From Peribacillus glennii (GTDB taxonomy: Bacteria; Bacillota; Bacilli; Bacillales; DSM-1321): DNA of 64,000 bases. Both the position numbers and the translations under genes were made by a program. The notes beneath the pieces were generated by a model, which saw nothing but the letters and a program-made list of their open reading frames with translations, did no database searches and was not told the DNA's origin. The stretch covers positions 1-64,000 of the forward strand of contig NZ_QVTD01000006.1 in assembly GCF_003429105.1 (NCBI RefSeq). Direction: 5' to 3'. Below are positions 47,595-58,664 of this stretch, one piece after another (position 1 is the first letter of the stretch; each line of letters begins with the position of its first letter).

Positions 47595-50006
47595 TCACAT
47601 CATGATTTGTGGATTCATATCTATTGAAATTTGCAGCAAGTTTTGAGCTGTTTCCTGCTGATAGTGTTCGAGGACCGTCCGCAGCTGTTTCTTCAATTCC
47701 GGTTCCCGTTTGTATTTTATCAAACATTGGTAACGATATCTATTGTTGATCCTGCTGATCGGCGATGCGACCGGCCCAAGGATGATTGCTTCCGGGCTAA
47801 GGCTGGCGGTAAGATATTTTGTAATTTTTTCAGTGACGGCGACTGCTTTCATCAAATCTTCATGCGATACATTGATTAATGCCAGATAATAATAGGGCGG
47901 GTAGTGGCTTTGCCGTCTGATATACATTTCCCGCTCATAAAATACATCAAAGTCCTGGAGGCCTGACAACTCAATGCTATAATGCTCAGGCGTATAGGTT
48001 TGGATGACCACTTCCCCGGGAAGCTCATGCCTCCCTGCTCTTCCGCTCACCTGGGTCAACAGCTGGAAGGTCTTTTCTGAAGAACGGAAATCCGGCAGGT
48101 GGAGCATCGTATCGGCCGATAGCACGCCCACAAGGGTAATATTCGGAAAATCAAGCCCCTTGGCAATCATCTGGGTACCAAGCAAAATATCGGCATGCCC
48201 CTCTTGAAACGCATTCAGGAGCCTTTCATGAGAGCCCTTTTTGCTGGTGGTATCCACATCCATTCTGATCACCCGTGCCTCAGGAAGTATTTTTGCCAAT
48301 TCTTCCTCCACCTTTTGTGTTCCCGTTCCAAAGAATCTGATATGGTCGCTTCCGCATTCAGGGCAAGCCTGGGGCATTCTTTCTTCATGCCCGCAATAAT
48401 GGCATTTAAGAGAATCATTATAGCGGTGGTACGTTAATGAGATATCGCAATTTGGGCAATTCGTCACTAGTCCGCAGCTGCGGCACATGACAAAGGAGGA
48501 GTGTCCCCTTTTATTTAATAAAAGGACGGTCTGTTCGCCTTTTTCAAGCCTGTCCGTTAATTTAGAAAAAAGAGTTTTGGAAAACATCGACCGGTTGCCA
48601 TTGCGAAGCTCTTCCCTCATATCAACGATGTCAACCCTTGGAAGCTTGCTCTCATTCATTCGTTTGCTCAAGGTCAACAACTTGTATACATTCTTCTTTG
48701 CCCGGGCAAATGACTCCAAAGCAGGCGTCGCACTGCCCAGAATAACCGGGCAATTATGATGTTTTGCCCGCTCGATGGCAACTTCGCGAGCATGGTATCG
48801 CGGTGTTTCTTCCTGCTTGTAGCTGGACTCGTGTTCCTCGTCAATGATAATGATTCCCAGGTTTTCAAAGGGAGCAAAAATTGCGGACCTGGCCCCTACC
48901 ACAACCTTCACTTCTTTGCGATGGATCTTTCGCCACTCATCGTATTTTTCCCCGATTGACAATCCGCTGTGCATGACGGCAACCAGATTTCCAAATCTTT
49001 CCTTGAATCTTTTTACAGTTTGCGGCGTCAAGGAAATTTCGGGTACCAGCATGATCGCCTCTTCGCCCTTTTTAATTACATCGTCAATCGCCTGCAGGTA
49101 GATCTCCGTTTTTCCACTCCCCGTCACGCCGTATAACAAGAATACCGCATGGCTATTATCATGAATGGATTTTTTCACTGGCCGAAGTGCATCCGCTTGC
49201 TCTTGAGTCAGAATAAACGGCTCTGTCTGCTTAAATACCCTGTTTTCATATGGATCCCGGTATATTTCTTCTTCTTTTTCCGCAAGGATTCCTTTATCAA
49301 TAAGAGCCTTGACCACTGCGTTTGACACGCGGACATCTTCCAGTAATTCCCTGAGTTGGATTTTATCGGGATGGTTTATAAAATGATGTAACACCTCATA
49401 CTGCTTTCTGGCGTTTGGTGGTAAAATGCCTGCATAATCCTCGAGCCCTTCCTTATTTAACAGAGGCTGGATGACGCGCACCGTCTTTTTCTTCAATTTG
49501 TCTTTTACAAAATACATAACCTCCAGGTTCCCCTTTCGGACATGCTTTTGCAACAAAGCAGCGTGGTCGGATTCCAAAACATCCTTCCACGAGATCATAT
49601 CTTTGTTCTTGAATAGCGCTTGAACTGTCGCTTCCAGGTGTTCTTCCCGTCCTGTACTGATACGCAGCACCTTTTCATATTTGGCTTTAAGGGCAGCGGG
49701 TAGCATTGCTTGAAGAGCGGTAATCCTGAAACACATCGTTTCTTCGGTCAGCCAGCTCCCAAGCTTTAGCAGTTCTTCATTCAATACGGGTTCCAAATCC
49801 AATATTTCTTTGACTTCTCGTATTTTTTTTACATTGGAATCATTTTTCAACGCTGTGATAAAGCCCTGTACCATTCTCGGACCAAACGGGACAATTACCC
49901 TCATGCCGGGCTGAACGATATGTTCCCATTTGCCGGGAATCGAGTAGTCAAATTCGCGGTCCGTTTGTTTCGCTGGCACATCTACAACTACAGATGCAAT
50001 TCCCAT
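47595..50006 (-). CDS. priA: Primosomal protein N' (replication restart helicase PriA)
   Basis: PriA binds abandoned forks and restarts replication. The 803-residue protein has the N-terminal 3'-OH-binding domain, helicase motifs LLYGVTGSGKTEIYLQ, IIIDEEHESSYK, LLGTQMIAKGLDF and LTQVSGRAGR, and a double zinc module with eight cysteines (CRSCGLVTNCPNC to CPECG). Six bases after coaBC, so co-expressed with it. Confidence 0.98.
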   Translation of the reverse strand: MGIASVVVDVPAKQTDREFDYSIPGKWEHIVQPGMRVIVPFGPRMVQGFITALKNDSNVKKIREVKEILDLEPVLNEELLKLGSWLTEETMCFRITALQAMLPAALKAKYEKVLRISTGREEHLEATVQALFKNKDMISWKDVLESDHAALLQKHVRKGNLEVMYFVKDKLKKKTVRVIQPLLNKEGLEDYAGILPPNARKQYEVLHHFINHPDKIQLRELLEDVRVSNAVVKALIDKGILAEKEEEIYRDPYENRVFKQTEPFILTQEQADALRPVKKSIHDNSHAVFLLYGVTGSGKTEIYLQAIDDVIKKGEEAIMLVPEISLTPQTVKRFKERFGNLVAVMHSGLSIGEKYDEWRKIHRKEVKVVVGARSAIFAPFENLGIIIIDEEHESSYKQEETPRYHAREVAIERAKHHNCPVILGSATPALESFARAKKNVYKLLTLSKRMNESKLPRVDIVDMREELRNGNRSMFSKTLFSKLTDRLEKGEQTVLLLNKRGHSSFVMCRSCGLVTNCPNCDISLTYHRYNDSLKCHYCGHEERMPQACPECGSDHIRFFGTGTQKVEEELAKILPEARVIRMDVDTTSKKGSHERLLNAFQEGHADILLGTQMIAKGLDFPNITLVGVLSADTMLHLPDFRSSEKTFQLLTQVSGRAGRHELPGEVVIQTYTPEHYSIELSGLQDFDVFYEREMYIRRQSHYPPYYYLALINVSHEDLMKAVAVTEKITKYLTASLSPEAIILGPVASPISRINNRYRYQCLIKYKREPELKKQLRTVLEHYQQETAQNLLQISIDMNPQIMM

Positions 50007-50012
50007 GAATCA

Positions 50013-51218
50013 TCAGTCCTTTTTAAGCATCCGGCTTACTTCCAGTAAAATATTCACGGCCACTTCTGCCTTCGGCATTTTGGGCAATTCTGTTTTGCTG
50101 CCATCCCGCTTGAATAAGGTCACGATATTTGTATCCGTCCCAAAACCGGCCCCAACGGATGTCACGTTGTTGGCAACAATCATATCCGCATTTTTCTGTT
50201 CAAGCTTCCCAAGTGCATATTCGTCAAGGTTTTCCGTTTCAGCAGCAAAGCCGACAAGTATTTGCTTGTCTTTTTTTGATCCGAGTTCTCCCAGGATATC
50301 CACGGTCCGCTTCAGCGCAATGGCATTGTCACCCGGCTGTTTTTTGATTTTTTGTTCATGATAGCTTTTTGGCGTGTAGTCTGCTACAGCAGCGGTTTTG
50401 ATCACAGCATCGGCTTCAGGGTACAATTTCATTACTTCCTTGTACATATCAGCAGCTGATTCGACGTTTATCACAGACACATTCGGTGGAGGGTCCAGTG
50501 ACACAGGTCCGGAAATCAATGTGACATGTGCGCCCATTTCTTTTGCCTGTTCCGCAATCGCATACCCCATCTTCCCGGTTGAACGGTTGGAAAGGAAACG
50601 GACCGGGTCAATATTTTCCCTCGTAGGGCCTGCAGTTATAAGAATCCTTTTTCCTGCCAAGGGCTTTTCCTCTTTTTCCGAAAAAAAAGCCGATAGATTG
50701 GCAACGATTGTTTCCGGCTCTTCTAACCGGCCTTTACCTACGTATCCACAGGCAAGATAGCCTTCTGACGGCTCGATGAATTGATAGCCGAACGTTTTTA
50801 AAGTTTGCATGTTTTTTTGCACGGCAGGATGGGCATACATATTTACATTCATTGCAGGAGCGATCCAAACAGGGTGACGCACTGCAAGCAAGGTGGTGGT
50901 AATCATATCATCGGCAATTCCGTTCGCAAGCTTTCCGATTACATTTGCCGTTGCCGGCGCAATCAATGCAATGTCCGCCCAGTCAGCAAGGTCAATATGG
51001 GCGATTACTTCAGCATTTTTTTCGTCAAAGGTATCCGTGTACACATCATGCCTGGAAAGCGCCTGAAAAGTAAGCGGGGCAACGAATTTACAGGCTGATT
51101 CACTCATGATTACCTTTACGCTCGCACCCGCCTGAGTAAGCTTGCTTGTCAAAGCGGCCGCTTTATATACAGCGATGCCTCCCGTAACACAAAGCAGAAT
51201 GTTTTTGTCTAAAAGCAT
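50013..51218 (-). CDS. coaBC: Phosphopantothenoylcysteine decarboxylase / phosphopantothenate-cysteine ligase
   Basis: The bifunctional enzyme catalyses two coenzyme A steps. The 401-residue protein has an N-terminal flavin-dependent decarboxylase (CoaC; ILLCVTGGIAVYKAAAL, HIDLADWAD, PAMNVNMYAHP, catalytic Cys in YLACGYVGKGRL) and a C-terminal ligase (CoaB; ILITAGPTRENIDPVRFLSN, MGYAIAEQAKEMGAHV). Start at ATG 51218 is set by the spacing to AAGGGG; another ATG two codons earlier is too close. Separated from rpoZ by 287 bp. Confidence 0.97.
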   Translation of the reverse strand: MLLDKNILLCVTGGIAVYKAAALTSKLTQAGASVKVIMSESACKFVAPLTFQALSRHDVYTDTFDEKNAEVIAHIDLADWADIALIAPATANVIGKLANGIADDMITTTLLAVRHPVWIAPAMNVNMYAHPAVQKNMQTLKTFGYQFIEPSEGYLACGYVGKGRLEEPETIVANLSAFFSEKEEKPLAGKRILITAGPTRENIDPVRFLSNRSTGKMGYAIAEQAKEMGAHVTLISGPVSLDPPPNVSVINVESAADMYKEVMKLYPEADAVIKTAAVADYTPKSYHEQKIKKQPGDNAIALKRTVDILGELGSKKDKQILVGFAAETENLDEYALGKLEQKNADMIVANNVTSVGAGFGTDTNIVTLFKRDGSKTELPKMPKAEVAVNILLEVSRMLKKD

Positions 51219-51295
51219 GGTCATTTCCCCTTAACTAATCGTTCTTTTGTCTTATTATGAAGGATTTCGGCATTTTTTTCACCTTTAAAGAAAAC

Positions 51296-51337
51296 AAATA
51301 AAGAAAACCCGCCGATTGGCGAGCCTAGAAAAGGCGA
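51296..51337 (-). terminator. Terminator-like repeat after rpoZ
   Basis: On the minus strand CTCGCC and GGCGGG arms (one G-U) around AATC are followed by TTTTCTTTATTTG. The same 35-bp element occurs at 53631-53665 with 30 identical bases, so the terminator is part of a dispersed repeat. A further hairpin with perfect 10-bp arms (AACTTGGCCG/CGGCCAAGTT, 51367-51408) lies between it and rpoZ. Confidence 0.6.
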
Positions 51338-51505
51338 AGAAAGAGGGGAAGTTGACTTTATTCATAAACTTGGCCGCTACGTCGCCTGAACATCATTTCG
51401 GCCAAGTTATACTTACTTAAAGTGAACAAAGGGCCGGAACCCGTGCCCCGTATTTTCAGCAATGCTGAATCCGCGGTTTGGAAGGTGTCCGACCCTCGAA
51501 AAGCC

Positions 51506-51712
51506 TTATTTTTCTTCGTATTGGTTTTTGTATTTAAGTTTTCCTGAGTTTATTTCCTCGAGCGCCCGGCCCACACTTTTGTGGGAAACAGGCTTTTCAA
51601 TCCTGGTATCATCGTTGATCTGCATTTGTCGGGCCCGTTTCGCAGCAACGGATACAAGGGAATACTTGGAATCAATTTTTTCCAGCAATGAATCAATAGA
51701 AGGGTATAACAT
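51506..51712 (-). CDS. rpoZ: RNA polymerase omega subunit
   Basis: Omega aids assembly of RNA polymerase. The 68-residue protein starts [20 protein letters not shown] and has VAAKRARQM, the family core. Start at 51712 after GGAGG, one base past the gmk stop; an in-frame extension of 24 codons lies inside gmk and is rejected. Confidence 0.97.
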   Translation of the reverse strand: MLYPSIDSLLEKIDSKYSLVSVAAKRARQMQINDDTRIEKPVSHKSVGRALEEINSGKLKYKNQYEEK

Positions 51713-51713
51713 A

Positions 51714-52337
<624 letters not shown>

Positions 52338-52601
52338 TTACCCCTCTTCCACGCTGTCATCCCGGTCATGCAGGCGGGCAGCCACGGTTTCAGGCTGGAC
52401 CGCTGACAGGATGACATGGTCGCTGTCAGTGATGATCACAGCCCGCGTCCTTCTTCCATATGTAGCATCCACCAGGGAACCGCGTTCGCGGGCGTCCTGG
52501 ATAATTCTTTTTATTGGAGCCGATTCCGGACTCACAATCGACACAATCCGGTTCGCGGAAACAATATTTCCGAAACCGATATTGATGAGCTTGATAGACA
52601 T
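52338..52601 (-). CDS. remA: Extracellular matrix regulator RemA (YlzA)
   Basis: RemA is an 87-residue DNA-binding protein that activates biofilm matrix and osmoprotection genes in B. subtilis. The sequence [20 protein letters not shown] and [20 protein letters not shown] is nearly invariant in Bacilli. Ribosome site GGGGGA. Nine bases before gmk. Confidence 0.97.
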   Translation of the reverse strand: MSIKLINIGFGNIVSANRIVSIVSPESAPIKRIIQDARERGSLVDATYGRRTRAVIITDSDHVILSAVQPETVAARLHDRDDSVEEG

Positions 52602-52655
52602 TTTTGTCCCCCAATCATATTCTATTGTGACCTTGAAATAAATACCATAAACAAG

Positions 52656-53531
52656 CTACTCGATATTTTGGGCCTGTTCTTTTATTTTTTCAAGCAAGCT
52701 TTTCAGTTCAACCACTTCTTTGGTGATGGCTGCATCATTTGCCTTGGAACCGATTGTATTTGCTTCACGGTTCATTTCCTGCACGAGAAAATCGAGTTGC
52801 CTCCCGATTGGCTCTTCTTTTTCAAGCGTGGCGGAAAATTGGATAAGATGGCTTGAAAGGCGCGTAAGCTCTTCATTTATATCAGCTTTATCCGCAAAAA
52901 TTGCAACCTCGGTCAAGAGCCTTGTTTCATCGATTATCCCTGTTGTGAACTCGGATATTCTTGCTTTTAGCTTTTCCATATATTGCGCCGAAACTGCAGG
53001 GGCATATGTTCTAAGGCTTGAAATGATCATGTTGATTTTTTCAAGCTGTCCGGACAGGTCATTTTTAAGCTCTCCGCCCTCATGGATCCTCATATTGCTC
53101 ACATTGATAAGTGCCGCTTCACAAGCAGCCAGCACAAGGATTTCCAGACTTTCATTTGCTGCCTGCTCTTCTTCCACGGAAAAAATATCACCGATCTGCA
53201 AAAGATCCTGAACAGAAGCGGAAGAGTGAAGGCCGTACTTGGCTTTTAATTCATTCATGGCTTCGATATATTGGTCAACAAGCGGCCAGTCAATCTTGAG
53301 GCGTTTGTCCGCCAGGGCCCCGCCTGCAACCGATATTAATATTTCAGCCCGGCCCCTTCTTATGTATTCATTCGCTTTCTTTTTGACTTTATCCTCTAAA
53401 ACGAATAGCTGTCGCGGCATCCGTATATGATATTCGCAGAAACGATGGTTAACGGTTTTTATTTCAACGGTCACCTTTATGTCCGCGTTTTCCGCAAGAC
53501 CAATCCCGTAACCTGTCATACTTACAACCAT
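52656..53531 (-). CDS. yicC: YicC family endoribonuclease
   Basis: YicC/YloC proteins are RNA endonucleases. The 291-residue protein has MVVSMTGYGIG at the start, EIKTVNHRFCEYHIRMP, a charged helical middle and the conserved end GRQLDFLVQEMNREANTIGSKAND. Start at 53531 after AGGAAGTGG; the frame is open 13 codons further without a ribosome site. A weak promoter (TTGAAA, 17 bp, AATATT, 53552-53580) lies very close upstream. Confidence 0.95.
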   Translation of the reverse strand: MVVSMTGYGIGLAENADIKVTVEIKTVNHRFCEYHIRMPRQLFVLEDKVKKKANEYIRRGRAEILISVAGGALADKRLKIDWPLVDQYIEAMNELKAKYGLHSSASVQDLLQIGDIFSVEEEQAANESLEILVLAACEAALINVSNMRIHEGGELKNDLSGQLEKINMIISSLRTYAPAVSAQYMEKLKARISEFTTGIIDETRLLTEVAIFADKADINEELTRLSSHLIQFSATLEKEEPIGRQLDFLVQEMNREANTIGSKANDAAITKEVVELKSLLEKIKEQAQNIE

Positions 53532-53630
53532 GGCACCACTTCCTATCCGGCAATATTGCAATTTATTCACTTTGTTTCAATCGATCAGTATGTCTGCATG
53601 CCAAGCTTGCGCCCTGCTCTTTGCCGTATT

Positions 53631-53665
53631 AGAAAACTCGGCGATTGGCGAGCCTTTTAAAGGCG
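53631..53665 (-). repeat. 35-bp dispersed repeat, second copy
   Basis: Matches 51303-51337 at 30 of 35 positions, including CGATTGGCGAGCCT exactly. In this copy the hairpin (CTCG/CGAG) is weaker; TTTTCT still follows on the minus strand. Confidence 0.7.
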
Positions 53666-53783
53666 ATAGATATGCGAAGCGCGCATTCTACAGGGTGTGT
53701 GTCACACAGGCGTTCCCACGGAAGTGGCGCACTTAGCCTGAATTCATCTTTATGCATATAGGATAGTTTTATTTCTGCAAAAA

Positions 53784-53818
53784 TAAAAAGGTAATAGAGA
53801 AGGCTCTACTACCTTTTG
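53784..53818 (-). terminator. Terminator of yloB
   Basis: AAAAGGTA-TAGAG and CTCTA-TTACCTTTT arms (one mismatch) followed by TTATTTTT on the minus strand, 14 bases past the yloB stop. Confidence 0.8.
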
Positions 53819-53832
53819 AATTATACCATAAT

Positions 53833-56511
53833 TTATTTTGATTTACTCACCAAAAATGAACCTGCCAATAAAAAAGTTGGAATCGATGCCATGCCCACTA
53901 TCAACAGCCAGTCCCTAGGCTGGATCGCCACTGTATGGAAGATTGTCTGAAGCGGCGGATAGTATAAAACGACAAGCATTAAGGCAAGTGAAGAAATGAC
54001 CGCCCATACGAGGTATTGATTGCCAAATGGGTTGCGCGAGAATATTGATTTTTCACTGCGGCAATCAAACACATGTATCAGCTGGGCCAAAACGAGTGTG
54101 GCAAAAGCGACTGTCTGCGCATATTGCAGGTTATCCGGATTAGTCTTGTAAACGACGATGAAGGCAATTAGCGTGGAAATCCCAATTAAAAATCCGCGAG
54201 AAATGATTTTCCAGCCTAGCCCGCGTGCAAAAACCCCTTCTTTTGGGCTTCGCGGACCCCTTTTCATTACATCGCCCTCCGGTTTATCCAGTCCCAGGGC
54301 CATAGCCGGCAGGCCGTCTGTCACCAGGTTCACCCATAGAATCTGAATTGGGACCAGGGGCAATGGCAGGGCCATGATCATCGCAAAAAACATCACAAGG
54401 ATTTCACCGACATTCGATGCAAGAAGATACCTGATAAACTTGCGGATATTCTCATAGATATTTCGGCCTTCTTTTATCGCTGATTTGATCGTTGCAAAAT
54501 TATCGTCAAGCAGGATTAGCGAGGAGGCCTCTTTGGCGACATCAGTACCGGTAATTCCCATTGAGATCCCGATATCGGCTGCTTTAATCGCCGGGGCGTC
54601 GTTTACCCCATCTCCAGTCATTGCAACAACATGTCCCTTATTTTGCAGTGCTTTGACAATTTTTAGTTTATGTTCAGGGGATACGCGCGCAAAAACTGAA
54701 ACGTCCTCAACCACCTCTTCCAACTCGCCTACGGACATATCTGATAAAGTTTTTCCCTCGAGAACCTTGTCCTTCCCTCTTAATATGCCTAATTGCTTTG
54801 CTATCGCTTTGGCCGTGGAAACATGGTCACCGGTGATCATTACTGTTTTAATTCCGGCCTCTCGGCATTCCTTAACCGCGTTATGGACTTCCGGACGCGG
54901 AGGATCGATCATGCCGTGCATCCCAATGAAGGTAAGGCCTTTTTCAGCTTCTCTCTCATCGAGCAGGACGGTTGCTGCCCCTATCGGCTTAAAGCCCACA
55001 GCAATTGTCCGCAGAGCCTGGTCGGCAAGCCCGTCAATCGCGTCTTGCACAGCCTTTTTCAAGTCCCGGTTCATGCTTTGGGACTGCCCGTGCCATAATA
55101 TTGTTTCACACTGCGAAATCAGTACATCCGGCGCCCCTTTTGTCACTACAAACTGTTTGCCATTTTCATCCTTGGCTACGACACTCATCATTTTGCGTGT
55201 GGAGTCGAAGGGAAATTCTTTTACAATGGTAAACTTTTGTTTTAGAACTTCACGCGTTAATCCAGCTTTCATTGCCGCAACCAAGAGTGCTCCCTCAGTC
55301 GGATCTCCGTCAAGTACATATTGGCCTTCATGGTCAACAAGCTCCGAATTATTGCAAAGCATTCCGAATGTCAAAAGTTGGTGGAGCGATTTCTCCTGCT
55401 TCGGATTCACATCCGTGTTGTCTGACATAAAGCTTCCGCTTGGTACATAACCCGTCCCTGTAACATTCCACGTTTTTCCGCCGCTCCATAGATGCGTGAC
55501 CGTCATTTTGTTCTGGGTCATCGTCCCGGTTTTATCAGAACAAATGACAGAGGCACATCCTAGTGTTTCAACAGCCGGGAGCTTGCGGACAATCGATTTC
55601 TGTTTGATCATCCTTTGTACGCCGAGTGAAAGCGCGACCGTCACAATCGCTGGAAGCCCTTCCGGAATGGCCGCCACAGCAAGAGACACACCTGCCAAAA
55701 ACATCGTATACAAGTCATTTCCTTGAATGACGCCGATGACCACAACCAGAAGCGTCAATAATAAAGCTGTGATGATGAGAATCTTGCCAAGCTGTTCCAG
55801 ACGCCGTTGCAGCGGAGTGGCCATCGCTTCAGCAGATTGGAGCATATCTGCGATCTTTCCCATTGCGGTATCCATGCCTGTTGCAGTCACTATCCCGATG
55901 CCGCTTCCCCTGGTCACCATCGTTCCCATGAAGGCCATGTTTTGCTCGTCGCCGATGCCGTCAACATCATGCTGCACAGGGTGGGCAAACTTAACGGCCG
56001 GGACAGACTCTCCCGTAAGGGCTGATTCCTCTATTTCAAGGCTCGATGATTCCATGATTCTCAAGTCTGCACCAATCCGGTCACCGCTTGTGAACTTCAA
56101 CACATCTCCGACAACCACTTCCCTTGAAGGAATTTTCGCCCACTTTTCATCACGTAGGGCATGTACTTGCGGCGCTGCCATTTCTTTAAGTGCATCCAGC
56201 GACTTTTCCGCCTTGCGTTCCTGGAAAAAGCCAAGGAATCCATTTATCAATATGATGGCCATGATTGCAATCGAATCAATATATTCGCCAAGCAATCCAG
56301 AAATCAATGTAGCCGCAAGCAATACCAGCACCATGAAATCCTTAAATTGAGCGAAAAATAACAGGAGGGCAGATTGTTTTTCTCCTTCTTGAAGTTCATT
56401 GAATCCTTGCTTTTGCTGTCTTTTTCTTGCCTCGTCTTCTCTTAAACCTTCTTGCATGCTGGTTTCAAGAGCTGCTTCAATATCCTCTGTATCCATTTCA
56501 CGGAACTTCAT
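53833..56511 (-). CDS. yloB: Calcium-transporting P-type ATPase YloB
   Basis: A P2A-type cation ATPase; the B. subtilis homologue is a spore-associated Ca2+ pump. The 892-residue protein has ten predicted membrane segments, the actuator TGES motif ([12 protein letters not shown]), [15 protein letters not shown] in the fourth transmembrane helix, the phosphorylation site [22 protein letters not shown] in the nucleotide domain and [18 protein letters not shown]-terminal membrane helices end [12 protein letters not shown]. Single gene bounded by a terminator and a divergent promoter region. Confidence 0.96.
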   Translation of the reverse strand: MKFREMDTEDIEAALETSMQEGLREDEARKRQQKQGFNELQEGEKQSALLLFFAQFKDFMVLVLLAATLISGLLGEYIDSIAIMAIILINGFLGFFQERKAEKSLDALKEMAAPQVHALRDEKWAKIPSREVVVGDVLKFTSGDRIGADLRIMESSSLEIEESALTGESVPAVKFAHPVQHDVDGIGDEQNMAFMGTMVTRGSGIGIVTATGMDTAMGKIADMLQSAEAMATPLQRRLEQLGKILIITALLLTLLVVVIGVIQGNDLYTMFLAGVSLAVAAIPEGLPAIVTVALSLGVQRMIKQKSIVRKLPAVETLGCASVICSDKTGTMTQNKMTVTHLWSGGKTWNVTGTGYVPSGSFMSDNTDVNPKQEKSLHQLLTFGMLCNNSELVDHEGQYVLDGDPTEGALLVAAMKAGLTREVLKQKFTIVKEFPFDSTRKMMSVVAKDENGKQFVVTKGAPDVLISQCETILWHGQSQSMNRDLKKAVQDAIDGLADQALRTIAVGFKPIGAATVLLDEREAEKGLTFIGMHGMIDPPRPEVHNAVKECREAGIKTVMITGDHVSTAKAIAKQLGILRGKDKVLEGKTLSDMSVGELEEVVEDVSVFARVSPEHKLKIVKALQNKGHVVAMTGDGVNDAPAIKAADIGISMGITGTDVAKEASSLILLDDNFATIKSAIKEGRNIYENIRKFIRYLLASNVGEILVMFFAMIMALPLPLVPIQILWVNLVTDGLPAMALGLDKPEGDVMKRGPRSPKEGVFARGLGWKIISRGFLIGISTLIAFIVVYKTNPDNLQYAQTVAFATLVLAQLIHVFDCRSEKSIFSRNPFGNQYLVWAVISSLALMLVVLYYPPLQTIFHTVAIQPRDWLLIVGMASIPTFLLAGSFLVSKSK

Positions 56512-56898
56512 TACGTATCACACATCCCTCGCGAATAGAATAGAACTTTTTCTCTCCTTCCATGCTTATTCAGACTCGTCCAAAAAAATGCTATACTTTA
56601 GTGTGAATGAATCAGGGAAATTATTTTACACAGCCGCAGCACACCCTTTATAATGAGGGAATATGCCTATAGATCTTTTACTAATTTAAAGGGCTTAAGC
56701 TGCACAGCCAATATATTTTGGGCCAATCATATGAAACCGGGATTTCACAAACCCTTTCAACTACGCTGAAGGGTGTTCCAATTGCCACGGGCTATACAGT
56801 TTGAGCTTAAATCAACCAAAAATTAACACTATTATTTTCAATGCGTAATTCTTTGGTGTAACTGATATATTATTTTATTGCAAAGGAAGTAACGAGAA
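56512..56898. other. 387-bp divergent intergenic region yloB-rqcH
   Basis: Holds the rqcH promoter (56625-56654), a second possible plus promoter (TTCAGA, 17 bp, TATACT at 56569-56597), and a long rqcH leader of about 240 nt with a hairpin ACCCTT/AAGGGT near 56751-56773. I could not assign the yloB promoter. No gene supported. Confidence 0.6.
56625..56654 (+). promoter_or_regulatory. Sigma-A promoter of rqcH
   Basis: TTTACA (56625-56630), 18-bp spacer, perfect TATAAT (56649-56654). Leader to rqcH about 240 nt. Confidence 0.6.
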
Positions 56899-58611
56899 AT
56901 GTCTTTCGATGGCTTATTCACAAAAGCAATGACCGAGGAAATATCTGGCCTCTTAACGGGCGGCCGTATCAATAAAATACATCAACCTTATAAAAATGAA
57001 ACAATACTTTCCATCCGAGCTGGCGGGAAAAACCATAAGCTTTTGCTTTCCGCCCATCCAAGCTATGCAAGGATGCAAATCACACAGGAAACCTACGAAA
57101 ATCCGAAAGAACCGCCAATGTTCTGTATACTTATGAGGAAGCATCTTGAAGGTTATGTTATAGAGAATATTTATCAATCAGGTCTGGACAGGGTTATAAT
57201 TTTTGAAGTAAAAGGACGGAATGAACTGGGCGATGTATCAGTAAAACAGCTTATCGTAGAAATCATGGGAAGGCACAGCAATATAATCCTTGTTGATAAA
57301 GTGAAAAATATGATCATAGACAGCATCAAGCATGTCTCATATGCAGTCAGCAGCTATCGTGCTGTGCTTCCCGGCCAAATTTATAAAGCCCCGCCGGCAC
57401 AGGAAAAGGCTAATCCATTCGAGGCTACAGAAGAAGATATTCTTCGAAAGCTTGATTTTAATGCCGGCCAGGTTGATAAGCAGCTAGTCAACCATTTTTC
57501 CGGTATTTCGCCATTGTTTGCGCGTGAGGCCGTTCATCAGGCGGGCCTGGCCAATCGTTCGACATTGCCTGGGGCTTTCCTCAGCTTAATAGGAAAGATT
57601 GCGAGAAAGGAATATAGACCGACCCTTATTGCCGATGGCACTAAAGAATCATTTTACATGCTGCCGCTCAAGTCTCTGAAAGGAGAGAGCCGTACATTTG
57701 CTTCTTTAAGCGAATTGCTCGACCGTTTCTACTTCGGGAAAGCAGAGCGGGACAGGGTGAAGCAGCAAGGAAACGACCTTGAACGCTTTATTGCAAATGA
57801 AATCGATAAAAATGAAAAGAAAATTCAAAAGCTTGGGAGAACGCTTTTGGAAAGTGAAAAGGCGCAAGCATACCAGTTATTCGGTGAGCTTTTGACGGCC
57901 AACCTTTATCAGATGGAAAAAGGGATGAAGGAAATCAGCGTGAGCAATTATTATGAAGAAGACGGGCGGATGGTCACAATCCCTCTTGACCCGCAAAAAA
58001 CGCCGTCGGAGAATGCACAGAAGTACTTTTCCCGGTATCAAAAAGCAAAGAATGCGATCGGTATCGTCCAGCAACAGATTGATCTGGCAAAAGGGGAGTC
58101 CGCCTATTTCGACACCCTCCTTCAGCAGCTTCATTCCGCATCTCCAAGGGATATTGAAGAAATCCGCGAAGAACTGCAGGAAGAAGGCTATCTAAAACAA
58201 AAACAGAAAAAAGGCATGAAAAAACCAGCACATGTAAAGCCTCAGCTGGAAAGATATTTTTCTGCAGATGGAGACGAAATACTCGTCGGCAAAAACAACA
58301 AACAGAATGATTATTTAACCAATAAACTTGCGAGAAGAGATGAAATTTGGCTTCATACAAAAGATATTCCGGGCTCCCATGTCGTCATCCGCAATGAAAG
58401 CCCAACAGAACAAACCATTCATGAAGCGGCCGTACTTGCAGCCTACTTCAGCAAAGCAAAAAGCTCAAGCTCCGTGCCGGTGGATTTCACCAAGGCCAGG
58501 CATGTGAAAAAACCAAGCGGTGCCAAACCGGGATTCGTCATCTATGAGAATCAGCAAACGATTTATGTAACCCCTGATGCCGACCAGGTCATCAGAATGA
58601 AGCAAGCGTAA
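56899..58611 (+). CDS. rqcH: Ribosome quality control protein RqcH (NEMF/Tae2 family, YloA)
   Basis: RqcH binds stalled 50S-peptidyl-tRNA complexes and recruits tRNA-Ala to add poly-alanine tails that mark proteins for degradation; homologues were earlier described as fibronectin-binding proteins. The 570-residue protein has the NFACT-N domain (1-180, [25 protein letters not shown] with the Asp-Arg pair), a central coiled coil (about 280-430) and the NFACT-R domain ([18 protein letters not shown]). Ribosome site AAGGAAG. Plus strand, converging on pyrE at a strong stem. Confidence 0.96.
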   Translation: MSFDGLFTKAMTEEISGLLTGGRINKIHQPYKNETILSIRAGGKNHKLLLSAHPSYARMQITQETYENPKEPPMFCILMRKHLEGYVIENIYQSGLDRVIIFEVKGRNELGDVSVKQLIVEIMGRHSNIILVDKVKNMIIDSIKHVSYAVSSYRAVLPGQIYKAPPAQEKANPFEATEEDILRKLDFNAGQVDKQLVNHFSGISPLFAREAVHQAGLANRSTLPGAFLSLIGKIARKEYRPTLIADGTKESFYMLPLKSLKGESRTFASLSELLDRFYFGKAERDRVKQQGNDLERFIANEIDKNEKKIQKLGRTLLESEKAQAYQLFGELLTANLYQMEKGMKEISVSNYYEEDGRMVTIPLDPQKTPSENAQKYFSRYQKAKNAIGIVQQQIDLAKGESAYFDTLLQQLHSASPRDIEEIREELQEEGYLKQKQKKGMKKPAHVKPQLERYFSADGDEILVGKNNKQNDYLTNKLARRDEIWLHTKDIPGSHVVIRNESPTEQTIHEAAVLAAYFSKAKSSSSVPVDFTKARHVKKPSGAKPGFVIYENQQTIYVTPDADQVIRMKQA

Positions 58612-58616
58612 ATTAT

Positions 58617-58660
58617 GGGGTCAGTCCCCCACTGCGTTAATACAGTGGGGGACTGACCCC
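58617..58660. terminator. Bidirectional terminator / REP-like palindrome between rqcH and pyrE
   Basis: Perfect 18-bp arms (58617-58634 and 58643-58660) beginning GGGGTCAGTCCCCCACTG, with an 8-base loop CGTTAATA. It is 6 bases past the rqcH stop and 5 bases from the pyrE stop. Only short T tracts (TTCTTTAATT on plus) follow. The GGGGTCAGTCCCC core resembles the palindromes seen as dispersed REP-type units in Bacilli, so it may be a domesticated repeat. Confidence 0.7.
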
Positions 58661-58664
58661 TTCT

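Larger units (their letters stand above)
53532..53832. other. 301-bp gap between yicC and yloB
   Basis: No gene. From yloB onward it holds the yloB terminator (53784-53818), a stretch with small inverted repeats (GTGTGTGTCACAC at 53695-53707), the second copy of the 35-bp terminator-like repeat (53631-53665) and a weak promoter before yicC. Confidence 0.6.
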
